Below, piece after piece: positions 1 through 11,385 of a DNA stretch of 64,000 nucleotides (position 1 is the first letter of the stretch; the number at the start of each line of letters is the position of its first letter). Under the pieces are notes generated by a model that did not search any database, was not told where the DNA came from, and worked only from the letters and a program-made list of their open reading frames with translations. The position numbers and the translations under genes were made by a program. Origin of the DNA: Brachypodium distachyon. Lineage: Eukaryota > Streptophyta > Magnoliopsida > Poales > Poaceae. The DNA lies in NCBI RefSeq assembly GCF_000005505.3, contig NC_016135.3, forward strand, positions 1,574,001-1,638,000, read 5' to 3'.

Positions 1-1723
1 AGGGAAAGAAACCGGCGGCCAGCAAGAGCGAGGCGGCAGCCAAGGTCGCCACCGACAAAGACCAGAAGAAGTGGGCGATGTGGGCCACGCTCGCATTCTA
101 CCAGCCCGGTTGCAAAGGCGAGGCGCTGGACAAGATTCGGCACGCCGTCGCCTCCCCACGGGCACGGGGAGACCCTGATCTTCCCCGCGGGCGCCGACCA
201 CCAGGAAAACGACTTCCGGGTGTTCGGGCACTTCATCCTCACCAGGTTGGTGCCGCCGTTCTCACTATTCCTCCACGCGCTTATGGAGTCGTAACAGTTG
301 CGGGTGGCGTAGCTCCACCCCACATCTCTCTACCTCCTCGCCACCTTCCAATTCCTCTGTGAAGCATTCGTCGGGGTAATGACGTCAGTGGCACTGTTCC
401 GGCATTACTTCTACCCCCGGATCGACAGCGCGAATGCGATGTCGTCAGGGTTGGTGTTCCGCGCCCGCGATCGGATGAAGTCCGAGTTCATCGTCCGGTC
501 GGAGAAGAAGATCGAGAAGGAGTGGCGGGGCGACTGGTGCTGGGTCCGGGTGCAAGACCCTGAGGAGTTCATCCTCTCGCCCCCCGAGCTGCTGCAACCT
601 CACAGCGGCTGGCGGGACCGGTACCACCACGACGCCGATCTCCTCCCCATCGTGGAGCAGATCAAGGCTTTGCGGCTGGCAGGGCGCACCGACGTTGACG
701 TGGCGCGCACCTTCATCACCCGGCACGTCGCGCCACCCCAACTACGCTCCCGGCCCGCATGGATGTACACGGGGCCCGGGGACAGGACACGCCTTCATAG
801 CGAGGGCGTGGACCGGGAATCCCTCCAGGTGTGAGTGAAGGGGATCTCCGGCTAGGACCTTCCCGCTGCGGGGTTCCCACCGGGGGTTATCTCCGTCCAC
901 GCCGGCGTTGCGGCGCTCAGCGAAGTCGTCGCCTCCTTCCCGCCCTGCAACGAGTGGGGGTTGATGGACGACTCCCCAACTCGTACCCCGCGCGCTCCCC
1001 CGCCGGCACGTCGAGGGAAGCAGGTGCTTGGGGGGAGCGCGGGTGAGTCGGAGATTAGCTGGCCCTCCCTTCGATCCTGAGACGACGAGGCGGGCCAACC
1101 TGCCGCGTTCCAGATAGTCATCCCCGTGGACGACGATGAGGAGGACACCGACGACGTGCCCCTGATCGTGCGAAGATCAAGGGCACACGCAGCGGCCACG
1201 GCTACCTCCACGGTGGCATCCGCCCCAGCAGCAGCCACCATCTCTACGGCGGCAGCCGCCCTGGGGGCGTCTGCCGGCACCTCGGCGGCGACCACACCTG
1301 TGGCGGTTGCCGGAGCCACCGCGGTGACCACCCCGGTACCGACCGCGAGCGGCCCGGCGGCGGCTACCTCAGCAGCAGCGGCCGGGGCCGCTGTGGCAGC
1401 TACATCGACGGCGGCCCCCGTTGTTGCAGCAGCCTCTTCATCGGCGCCCGCGGTGCCCCGGGCTGCGGCGACCCCACGGGCACCCACGGCCCTGCCTGCT
1501 CAGGGGGCGTTCCGGGGCTTCGTGCTCCGGCGCAACCGCCCGAAGCCCGATTTGTCGGCGAGCGCCAGCAAGAGGGGGAGGGACGGCTCCCCGCCTGCCG
1601 CGCCAAGCAAGAAGGTGCGCGCGGACGCTGGCAGCACTATCGATCCGACTGGCACCGGGGCCAGCGGGACCGCCATCGCACCTTCCGGCGACCCAGCCCC
1701 AACGGAGGTGGCGCCGGCAATAG

Positions 1724-1797
1724 GTACAGCTCCTTCGTGCCTTCTTCCCTGCATTTCCAATTGCCATTTAATCACGTAACCATACCTTATTCCGTAG
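1724..1797 (+). other. Candidate intron in the Tat extra ORF
   Basis: The reading frame of the acidic linker runs to GT at 1,724 (context ATAG/GTACAG) and resumes in the frame of the next block after AG at 1,797 (CCGTAG/GCGACG). The 74-bp gap changes frame exactly as needed to join the two open blocks. The same place in Tat-2 (about 46,011-46,080) also carries an interruption ending in a pyrimidine tract plus CAG. Inference only; no transcript is available. Confidence 0.4.
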
Positions 1798-3261
1798 GCG
1801 ACGCTTCGCCCGCAGCAAGCCTCCTGGAGACCCCCGCCAGGACGGAGGAGGAGGGGGATGCTCCCCCCGCAAGCCCAGCGGCCCTGCAAGGCAACCATCC
1901 TAGTCCCCCGCGCTTGCCTCCGGGCAATTCGTTTAGCTTCATGCTTCTCAACCTTCTCGCGGTTGTAGGCTGAAGCGCGCCCGCACCAGGAGCGGGTGTT
2001 ACGATGGTTGACCTCGACCCCGACGTCGAGGTTACGGGGACGACGGAGGGGTCGGAGACAACCCCACACCTAGCCCTGCTGCGCCCGCGGACGCTGCTGG
2101 CACGGATCCCTCTGCCGCCCAGCAGGGGCGGTCCCTGCCGGGGGCGCGGCAACCTCACCCGCCCCGCAGTCCCCGGGCGCGGGTGAGAGGGAGGTCGCCG
2201 GGGAGGAGCACCAGGGTGCTTCGGCTCAAGCGGACGACCCCCTGACCAGCTCTACGGTGGTGGCGGGGGCTTCGTCGTCATCGGTCGCCACCTTCGACAC
2301 CGACCTCGGCACCCATTGCCGGGGTGGCTTGGAATCCCATCACCTGGGATCCGAGCGTCTTCGACCGGGGGCACTGGTTTCTTGACGCTGTCAAGGACCA
2401 GCAGTTGGCCTTCGTCACCTCCTTCAACGAGGTGAGGGAGCACCACGAGATCGCCAAGAACCAGCTTGGCGAGTTGCGGCAAGCCGTGGAGAAGGAGCGG
2501 CAAGAGCTCTCCCGGCCGCGGGAGGAGACGTGCCTCGCTAAGGAGGAAGCGCGCCTTGCTCGGGAAGCCCTGGAGGAGGCTGCCACACCGGTCGTCCCGA
2601 AAGAGGAACTCTACCGGCGACTGGAGGCTCAGCGTGCTGACCTCCTGGGAGCCCTGGATTCCTTGGCGGCAACCCTGGCGGAAACCAAGAAGGAGCACGC
2701 TGAGGTGCTCGCTGCGGCCCAGGCCCGGATCGATGAGAAAAGCGATCTAATTGCCAACTATCGTGGCGAGATCCAAGGCCTGCGCGTCAAGCTGGAGGTG
2801 CAAGTCAAGGCCACCGAAAGCGCGATGGACGCGGCGGCGCGGCATGAGATCCAGCTCGGCGTCGCCAAGGACAGGGCGTCCCAGCTCGAGACCGAGCTGG
2901 CCATTGTCCGGGAGGAGTTTGCCAAGGCCGGCAAATACAATGCGGCCAAGGCCGCGGAGCTCGAGACGCTGGCGAGCCGCCTCCACAAGGCCAAGGAGGC
3001 TGCGCACAACGCCTGGCTCCACCACGGCACGCTGATCGGGCCGCGGCAGTTGGAGACCGAGAAGCTGCTCAACATCGCGTAGGCGTTGCGCGATCTGCTG
3101 CTTAGGTTCGAGTTGCAGGCGGCAGAGGTGGACGACACGAACGTCTCCACACTGATCCCATTCTTCTGCGACTTGGTGGGGAAGCTCGGGGCGCTCGACG
3201 TCTAGATCGCCAAGTTTGGCGCCAACGAGGTTGCCAACTGCGCCCTGGAGGTTGCAGGGAC

Positions 3262-3266
3262 GATCC
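3262..3266. repeat. 5-bp target-site duplication, left (GATCC)
   Basis: GATCC immediately precedes the left Copia LTR and recurs at 11,100-11,104 immediately after the right LTR. A 5-bp duplication is the norm for LTR retrotransposon integrase, so both ends of the Copia insertion are defined to the base. Confidence 0.95.
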
Positions 3267-4620
3267 TGTTGGAGATATGCCCTAGAGGCAATCATGTGAT
3301 GATGTTATTTCCTATGCATTCATGAGTTACTGTTATTGTCCTTGAACATCATCACTGATATGTATCAATAAATACGTGATTTGTTTGTGAGACTATGTCT
3401 TCTATGATGTTGTTCTAATGGTCCTAGTCATTGAGGTTATGCGGACACATAATCTAGACTAGCAATGTGAATCAGTATGATGACTATGTTTCACAAGTCA
3501 TAGGGCAAGGTGTTGCCGACTGATAGCATGGACTCGACAATGAGATTGTTGAGTCGGACAGACCCGCACTGAGACACAACGAGATGATTGTCATTTGTTA
3601 GTCTCAAGTACGATGTATATGCCAGTCCTAGACCTGAGGTCATCGTATGAGCTTGGGATGTGAATCGGCCTACTTAGGGGTTGCCAAACACTACTCCGTA
3701 ACTGGGTGGTTATAAAGGTAGCTTTCGGGTTTGCTGAGAAACATACTGCGAGTCGTGGTTGATCAAGATGGGATTTGCCCCTCCTGTTCGGAGAGATATC
3801 TCTGGGCCCTCTCGAGTGATCAGATTCGGAAAGCATGGCCATGCGACTTGGGTTAAGTGTTAACCCGTTCGGGAATCTGTATCACAGGAACGAGAAGAGA
3901 CTCGAGCTATCCACAAGGATGACACGCACTCGCCTTGAGCTCGACACACATATCGCGAGGCAAAAGGAATGTTGCATATGACACATTGTATGGTTCGTCA
4001 ATATACCTTGTGGTTACTCGGGAGTTGGCACGTGCTGCTAGGCGCCGCTACCAACTATCGACTTGAGTCGGTGCCAGTGGACGAGTAAGGTGTTACTCGG
4101 GCCCGCAGTCCGAGCTCGTAGTCGTGGCCGACTGACCGCGAACCTGAAGGGTCACACGCTTAAGGGGTGGGAACCGAGTTGGATCGGATCCAACTCGTAT
4201 CGGGCTTGGACTCCTAATGGGCCTCAAGTGTTGAGCCCACTAGGGACGTCTATATAAGTGGAGGAGACCAACCCGTCTAGGGTAACCCTAGTTGAGACGC
4301 GAGTTAGACTCGGCCGTCGCACCTCCACGCCCAAAGCCTTGCGATCGGATCTAGCAGTCCGCCGCACGGAGTTCCTCCCTGTACGTGTGGATACCTCGGA
4401 GGCACGGCACCTGCGGCGCTTGGACGAATTGTTCGTGGGATCGGCGAGGAGGAGCAGGCTGTTCGACTACTCGGCATCGACGCGCTACATCGACTCTACT
4501 TCCGCTACGGGTCTGCGCGTCTAGTGGTAATCTCGTGATCCATTATCTACAGCATTGATCCGGGCGGAAGCGGTAGAAAATTTTATTTTGTGCTAGCGTA
4601 GCATACCGCGTTCCCTAACA
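3267..4620 (+). repeat. Copia-1 5' LTR
   Basis: 1,354 bp, from TGTTGG to CCTAACA. It carries the TATA box at 4,251 and almost matches 9,745-11,099. Differences seen against the 3' LTR fall near 3,317, 3,330, 3,690, 3,755, 4,404 and 4,429 (all transitions), plus one missing C near 3,422. Short open frames at 4,063-4,524 recur in the other LTR and are not genes. Confidence 0.96.
4251..4258 (+). promoter_or_regulatory. TATA box of Copia-1 5' LTR
   Basis: TATATAAG within the LTR about 370 bp before its end, a usual place for the U3/R boundary promoter. The same box is at 10,730-10,737 in the 3' LTR. Transcription would run rightward through the leader into gag-pol. Confidence 0.7.
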
Positions 4621-4621
4621 G

Positions 4622-4633
4622 TGGTATCAGAGC
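4622..4633 (+). other. Copia-1 primer binding site (tRNA-iMet)
   Basis: TGGTATCAGAGC starts 1 base after the 5' LTR. This is the standard complement of the 3' end of plant initiator-Met tRNA, used to prime minus-strand cDNA. Confidence 0.93.
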
Positions 4634-5788
4634 CGATGCTGTCTGTTTTGGATTCGAATTACGTGCATAAGTGTTATGCGGTTAGTAGTAGATGTGATCT
4701 ATTGCTATCTTGGTGGTCGATCTAAGTGTTAGATCGGTTTTGTACTCAATCGATTGGATCGATTGTACTCGGGGATCATGGATATTCGATTCTGATAATC
4801 ATGATGTAGAAGGTCGTGACACAACATACTCCTACCGGTCGGATTTCCGCCATCGGAGTAGACAGTGAAACATAAATCCGGGAATATTCATAGCGCCTTA
4901 GTTGTTGTTGCGAGTTCACATCAATTCGGTAGAATAGGTTTCTACGCTTAACTTGTTTTTGCAGGATTGATGTGAATAGTATGGCTCATATGTATGTGAT
5001 GCATGTGTGTAATATTTGCATGACCTGCGTGTCATGAGTTTGTCAGCCAGGCTGGAGCCAAGGTGCTGTCTTTATAATTGTATAACGACCTGCGTGTCGG
5101 CATTTGATGTCATTCTCCATGTAAATTCTTTGCTAGATACTAGGTGTAGTCATTTAGTATGAATTGGAGGACGTGTGCACCATGGCGGCTTGATGAACAG
5201 GTTCCTGGAGATGGAGATCACCATGAAGAACAGAGCCATACTATTTCACATGTTAATTTGATTATCTGTGATGGTTATTGCTTTGTTTACTCCTATGCAT
5301 GTTATTGTGTTAGAGTAGAATGATCCCTCAAAGAATGTCAAGTTTATTTACCTCCCCAATAGCTGCAACACCACAAGACAAGTACATTTGGTGATGGGCT
5401 CATGAAATTGGGGTATCACCATTTTTCCTTGTCGTTGGTGATGTTCGTGTCGGACACTTACATGCGAAGCTTTGGTTAACTTGACGGGGCTATCAAAACG
5501 GTTTTGGGCCTCGAGGTGAAAGGAGTCGGAGCCGGGGCAAGTGTTGCCTACCGACTAACAAGAGTCGTATAGAGATACGATTGGCAAGAGTTGCCTACCG
5601 AGTGATTCAATCGGCTAGCAGTGATGCTAAAGCTCACTAGACGATTGGTTGATCTTGGATCTTGAATCACTAATGATCAATGGAGGGATGTTGATTTTAG
5701 TGGGAGTATATTTCTATTAAATTGTTTAATATGAATTACTCTTCATGAATACTTGTCTTAGTGTTTTTGCATTTTCTGTTGTAGATCA
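4634..5788 (+). other. Copia-1 untranslated leader, no gene
   Basis: About 1.15 kb of AT-rich sequence between primer site and gag start with no long open frame. A leader of this size is usual for Angela/BARE-1-type elements, where it holds packaging and dimerisation signals. I cannot point to a specific signal here. Confidence 0.6.
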
Positions 5789-8700
5789 ATGGCACCACCT
5801 CAATTGTCTAGTTTTGCTTTGAGATCTGTTCTTGAGAAAGATAAACTAAATGGAACTAACTTCACCAACTGGTATCGGAACCTGAGAATCGTTCTCAGGC
5901 ACGATAAGAAAGAACATGTCATAGAGAACCCACTTCCAGAGGAGCCAGCTGATAATGCCACTGCTGCTGTTAGAAACGCCTATCAACGCTCATGTGATGA
6001 GTCGATTGAGATCAGCTGTCTGATGCTTGCCTATATGGAGCCCGAACTGCAGCAGCAGTTTGAGAATGTTGAGGCTTTCGATATGATCGAGACTCTCAAA
6101 GGCATGTTTCAGACTCAGGCTAGGACCGAAAGATTTAATGTCTGGAGGTCCTTCCTGGAGACTAAGCTGAAAGAAGGCGAACCCTTGAGCCCACATGTAA
6201 TCAAGTTGGTTGGTTACACGCAAAGCTTGGAGAAGCTGGGTTTTCCGCTGAGCCAAGAGTTGGCCACGGATACAATTCTGGCATCTCTTCCGCCAAGCTA
6301 TGCGCAGTTCGTTCAGAACTACCATATGCATGGTATGGAAAAGAAAGTCACTGAATTGCATGGGATGCTTAAAACAGCAGAGGAGGATATCAAGAAAAAT
6401 ACCAAGCAAGTGTTGCTGGTACAGGGAAAGCCAAAGTTCAAGAAGAATTCTTGGGCTAAGAAGAAGGCAAAGAAGGGAAAGGCTAAGGATGTGATCCCGA
6501 CCCCTGCCCCTGCTGCGCCTAAGGCTGGACCGGACTCAGAGACCGTATGCTTTTTCTGCAAAGGCACCGGTCATTGGAAGAGGAACTGCAGCAAGTACCA
6601 GGCCCACGTGGCAAAGAAGGGTGGAAGTGTGACTTCTATTTCAGGTACGGTTGTTGTATGTGTTATAGACATTTATCTTGCTGATGCACCTAACAGCTCT
6701 TGGGTATTGGATACCGGATCGGTTGTTCACATTTGCAACTCGATGCAGGGGTTGGCAAGGACTAGGAGCGTCGCAAGTGGAGAGGTTGACATAAGGGTTG
6801 GCAATAAAGCAAGAGTTGCAGCGTTGGCCGCCGGGACTATGCAACTTCATTTACCTTCTGGATTTGTTATGGAATTAGATAATTGTTATTATGTTCCTGC
6901 TTTAAGTCGAAACATTATATCTGTCTCAAAGTTGTTGAGTCATGGTTATGAATTCAATATTAAGGGCAATGGTTGTTCTTTTTATTTGAAGGATATGTTT
7001 TACGGCTTTGCACCTGTTGCGAACGGGTTATTCATCCTTAATCTTGAAGGAGAATCTGTCTATAACATTAATGTCAAGAGGCGCAAGCCCAACGATCTGA
7101 ATCAAACCTATTTTTGGCATTGTCGTTTGGGTCACATAAGTGACAAACGCATGAAGAAGCTCCATGGAGATGGACTTTTAACTTCGTTTGATTATGAATC
7201 ATTCGAGACATGCGAGTCTTGTCTACTAGGCAAGATGACCAAGTCGCCTTTTGCAAAGAGTTGCGAGAGGGCGACCGACTTGTTGGAACTCATACATACT
7301 GATGTGTGTGGACCAATGAGCACGACAGCTAGAGGAGGTTATCAATACTTCATAACATTCACTGATGATTTGAGTAGATATGGATATGTCTACTTAATGA
7401 AACATAAGTCGGAAACCTTTGAAAAGTTCAAGGAGTTCCAGAATGAAGTAGAGAACCAACGTGGCAAGAAAATAAAGCTTCTACGATCTGATCGTGGAGG
7501 CGAGTACTTGAGTCACGAGTTCGACGATCATCTGAAGAGTTGTGGAATTGTTCCACAGCTCACACCGCCGGGTACACCACAAAGAAATGGTGTGTCGGAA
7601 AGGCGGAACCGGACCTTGTTGGACATGGTTCGGTCGATGATGAGTCAGTCAGATCTTCCCTTGTCATTTTGGGGTTATGCTCTAGAAACCGCAGCGTTCA
7701 CACTAAACAGAGTACCATCCAAGTCCGTAGATAAGACACCATATGAGATATGGACTGGAAAGCGTCCCAGTTTGTCTTTTCTAAAGATTTGGGGCTGTGA
7801 TGCATTTGTCAAACGACTTCAGTCGGACAAGCTCACTCCCAAATCAGACAAGTGCATATTCGTGGGATATCCAAGGGAAACCTTAGGATATTACTTCTAC
7901 AACCGGGCAGAGGGCAAAGTGTTTGTCGCTCGAAACGGTGTCTTCCTTGAGAAAGAGTTTCTCAGTCGAGAGGCAAGTGGGAGGTCAGTGCAACTCGAAG
8001 AAGTTCGAGATGAGCCAGTAGGGGATAACTTGACAGGTGATGTCCGTGTGACTGAGCCAGTCGTCGTACCCACGGCCAATACAGCACCGTATCCACGAAG
8101 GTCGGAAAGACTACGTAATATACGCAATGTGTTGTTGCTAGACAATGACGAGCCGACTAATTATGCAGAAGCAATGGTGGGTCCTGAGTCCGAGTTATGG
8201 CTTGAGGCCATGAGATCCGAATTAAAGTCCATGGATGAAAACCGAGTTTGGAACTTGGTAGATCCGCCAGAGGGTGTAAAAACCATCGAGTGCAAATGGA
8301 TATTTAAAAGAAAAACTGATATGGATGGAAATGTTCAAATCCATAAAGCTCGACTTGTCGCAAAGGGTTTTCGACAAGTTCAAGGAGTTGACTACGACGA
8401 GACTTTCTCGCCGGTAGCGATGCTTAAATCAGTTCGGATCATTCTAGCTATTGCTGCATATTTCGATTACGAGATATGGCAAATGGATGTCAAAACGGCT
8501 TTCCTTAACGGAAATTTAACCGAGGACGTGTATATGATACAGCCCGAGGGTTTTGTCGATCCAAAGAATGCTGGAAAAATATGCAAACTTCAGAAATCCA
8601 TCTATGGATTGAAGCAAGCATCTCGGAGCTGAAACATTCGTTTTGATGAAGTAGTCAAAGGGTTTGGCTTCATCAAAAATGAAGAAGAACCTTGTGTATA

Positions 8701-9730
8701 CAAGAAGTTTAGTGCAAACTCAGTCGTATTTCTAATCTTATATGTGGATGACATATTATTGATTGGAAATGACATTCCGATGCTAGAAGCCGCCAAGGAC
8801 TCATTGAAGAAAAGTTTTTCAATGAAGGACTTGGGAGAAGCGGCTTATATTTTGGGAATCAGGATCTATAGAGATAGATCAAGGAGACTTATTGGTTTAA
8901 GCCAGAGTACATATGTTGACAAAGTGTTGAAGAGGTTCAACATGAATGACGCAAAGAAAGGGTTCTTGCCCATGTCGCATGGTATAAGTCTAAGCAAGAC
9001 TCAGAGTCCTTCGACTTCTGATGAGCGAAGTCAGATGAGTGCGATTCCGTATGCTTCGGCGGTCGGATCCATCATGTACGCCATGTTATGTACTCGACCG
9101 GATGTTTCCTATGCTCTAAGTGTTACGAGCAGGTATCAGGCTGACCCCGGTGAGAGTCACTGGACAGCGGTGAAGAATATCCTTAAGTACTTGAGAAGGA
9201 CTAAGGATATGTTTTTGGTTTACGGTGGTGAGGATGAGCTCGTTGTAAAGGGTTACACCGATGCTAGTTTCCAAACTGACAAGGACGATTATCGATCACA
9301 ATCTGGATACGTGTTCGTCTTGAACGGAGGTGCGGTGAGCTGGAAGAGCTCTAAGCAAGAAACGGTGGCCGACTCTACAACAGAAGCTGAGTATATCGCG
9401 GCTTCGGAAGCCGCGAAAGAAGGCGTTTGGATCAGAAAGTTTGTTTCTGAGCTTGGAGTGGTTCAGGGCGCGTCCAATCCCATGGACCTCTACTGTGACA
9501 ACAGTGGTGCTATTGCACAAGCCAAAGAACCACGACATCACCAAAAATCCAAACACATACTCAGGCGTTACCATCTCATACGGGAATTCGTGGAGAGAGG
9601 TGACGTTAAGATATGCAAGGTACACACGGATCTCAATATTGCCGATCCGTTGACAAAGCCTCTCCCGCAGCCAAAGCATGAGGCGCACACACGAGCCATG
9701 GGTATGCGATACTTGGATGATCGACTCTAG
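5789..9730 (+). pseudogene. Copia-1 gag-pol polyprotein with one internal stop
   Basis: One frame from ATG 5,789 to TAG 9,728-9,730 (1,313 codons plus stop), broken only by TGA at 8,630-8,632 (codon 948). Gag spans about residues 1-270, with a CCHC zinc knuckle at C254, C257, H262, C267. Protease has DTGS at 308. The GAG-pre-integrase block is near 440-500. Integrase has D505, D568, E604 (DD35E spacing). Reverse transcriptase starts near 820 and has YVDD at 985-988. RNase H has its first catalytic Asp near 1,158. The TGA falls in RT just after a KQASRS block, before the YVDD active site, so any product would end without polymerase or RNase H. No frameshift was seen. Confidence 0.93.
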
Positions 9731-9733
9731 TGC

Positions 9734-9743
9734 AAGTGGGAGA
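9734..9743 (+). other. Copia-1 polypurine tract
   Basis: AAGTGGGAGA lies 1 base before the 3' LTR. This is the usual Copia plus-strand priming site, just after the gag-pol stop at 9,730. Confidence 0.85.
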
Positions 9744-9744
9744 C

Positions 9745-11099
9745 TGTTGGAGATATGCCCTAGAGGCAATCATGTGATGATGTTATTTCCTATGTATTCA
9801 TGAGTTATTGTTATTGTCCTTGAACATCATCACTGATATGTATCAATAAATACGTGATTTGTTTGTGAGACTATGTCTTCTATGATGTTGTTCTAATGGT
9901 CCCTAGTCATTGAGGTTATGCGGACACATAATCTAGACTAGCAATGTGAATCAGTATGATGACTATGTTTCACAAGTCATAGGGCAAGGTGTTGCCGACT
10001 GATAGCATGGACTCGACAATGAGATTGTTGAGTCGGACAGACCCGCACTGAGACACAACGAGATGATTGTCATTTGTTAGTCTCAAGTACGATGTATATG
10101 CCAGTCCTAGACCTGAGGTCATCGTATGAGCTTGGGATGTGAATCGGCCTACTTAGGGGTTGCCAAACGCTACTCCGTAACTGGGTGGTTATAAAGGTAG
10201 CTTTCGGGTTTGCTGAGAAACATACTGCGAGTCATGGTTGATCAAGATGGGATTTGCCCCTCCTGTTCGGAGAGATATCTCTGGGCCCTCTCGAGTGATC
10301 AGATTCGGAAAGCATGGCCATGCGACTTGGGTTAAGTGTTAACCCGTTCGGGAATCTGTATCACAGGAACGAGAAGAGACTCGAGCTATCCACAAGGATG
10401 ACACGCACTCGCCTTGAGCTCGACACACATATCGCGAGGCAAAAGGAATGTTGCATATGACACATTGTATGGTTCGTCAATATACCTTGTGGTTACTCGG
10501 GAGTTGGCACGTGCTGCTAGGCGCCGCTACCAACTATCGACTTGAGTCGGTGCCAGTGGACGAGTAAGGTGTTACTCGGGCCCGCAGTCCGAGCTCGTAG
10601 TCGTGGCCGACTGACCGCGAACCTGAAGGGTCACACGCTTAAGGGGTGGGAACCGAGTTGGATCGGATCCAACTCGTATCGGGCTTGGACTCCTAATGGG
10701 CCTCAAGTGTTGAGCCCACTAGGGACGTCTATATAAGTGGAGGAGACCAACCCGTCTAGGGTAACCCTAGTTGAGACGCGAGTTAGACTCGGCCGTCGCA
10801 CCTCCACGCCCAAAGCCTTGCGATCGGATCTAGCAGTCCGCCGCACGGAGTTCCTCCCTGTACGTGTGGATACCTCGGAGGCGCGGCACCTGCGGCGCTT
10901 GGACGAACTGTTCGTGGGATCGGCGAGGAGGAGCAGGCTGTTCGACTACTCGGCATCGACGCGCTACATCGACTCTACTTCCGCTACGGGTCTGCGCGTC
11001 TAGTGGTAATCTCGTGATCCATTATCTACAGCATTGATCCGGGCGGAAGCGGTAGAAAATTTTATTTTGTGCTAGCGTAGCATACCGCGTTCCCTAACA
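9745..11099 (+). repeat. Copia-1 3' LTR
   Basis: 1,355 bp from TGTTGG to CCTAACA, nearly identical to 3,267-4,620. TATA box at 10,730. It is followed directly by the GATCC duplication. Confidence 0.96.
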
Positions 11100-11104
11100 G
11101 ATCC
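11100..11104. repeat. 5-bp target-site duplication, right (GATCC)
   Basis: Exact repeat of 3,262-3,266. After it the Tat extra ORF resumes in register with the sequence before the Copia element. Confidence 0.95.
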
Positions 11105-11385
11105 TTCCGAGGATACATCTCCGGGACCAGGAGTTTCCCTTCGAGACGCTGCTGGACGCCCGGTCGGATAGTGAAGACGAGCCCACCCACACCCAGGCGG
11201 TGAGTGGGTTTGTCGACGAGGTGGTCGAGCGGATGCAACGGAAGCCGGACCCCGAGCCGTCCCCGGAGCCCCGACGGAAGACCCCCGCAACTAGTTGCCG
11301 CGGCCTCCCACCGGCCCTTGCCGTTCTTTTGTTTTGTCCTGCAAGTGTGGCGCTCTGGCCGTTTGAACAATTACAGTTTCATTAG
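11100..11385 (+). pseudogene. Tat extra ORF, C-terminal end after the Copia insertion
   Basis: Continues the frame cut at 3,266. The blocks EFPFETLLDARSDSEDEPTH and FVDEVVERMQRKP match the C-terminus of the Tat-2 ORF (47,330-47,530) closely. The Tat-2 ORF stops soon after; here the stop is lost and the frame runs on to 11,385. It is a conserved acidic C-terminal tail of unknown function. Confidence 0.75.

Larger units (their letters stand above)
1..3266 (+). pseudogene. Tat antisense extra ORF (PF04195-like), N-terminal and central part, broken
   Basis: Its start codon lies just off the left edge, judging from Tat-2 (ATG at 44,487). The first ~280 codons resemble the plant 'putative gypsy-type transposon' family (PF04195, Transposase_28); recognisable blocks are FRHYFYPRID and WCWVRVQDPEEF. 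An acidic, Ala-rich linker follows (1,126-1,720), then a long Glu/Arg/Ala-rich coiled coil (about 2,324-3,082). Biochemical role is unknown. Breaks seen against Tat-2: frameshift near 155; TAA at about 292; TAG at 310 where Tat-2 has CAG; TGA at 832 where Tat-2 has TGG; TAG at about 853, 3,080 and 3,203. The ORF is cut at 3,266 by the Copia insertion and resumes at 11,100. It cannot encode a full protein. Confidence 0.78.
3267..11099 (+). mobile_element. Copia-1: near-complete Angela/BARE-1-like Copia element
   Basis: A 7,833-bp unit with two LTRs of 1,354 and 1,355 bp, GATCC target duplications, tRNA-iMet primer site, long leader, one gag-pol frame and a polypurine tract. Domain order protease, integrase, reverse transcriptase, RNase H is that of Copia. 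The LTR start (TGTTGGAGATATGCCC) and the gag start resemble the Angela/BARE-1/RIRE1 lineage. The LTRs differ by six substitutions, all transitions, and one 1-bp indel (about 0.45 percent), so insertion is recent. The only coding break seen is one in-frame TGA. It sits in the extra ORF of Tat-1a. Confidence 0.95.

Noticed and set aside
4063..4524. Two short ORFs that recur exactly at 10,542-11,003
   Set aside because: They lie inside the two LTRs of the Copia element; the repetition reflects LTR identity, not a gene family.
8630..8632. TGA read as recoding (readthrough or selenocysteine)
   Set aside because: It falls inside the conserved RT domain and not at a domain border, and land plants lack selenocysteine machinery; a nonsense mutation is simpler.
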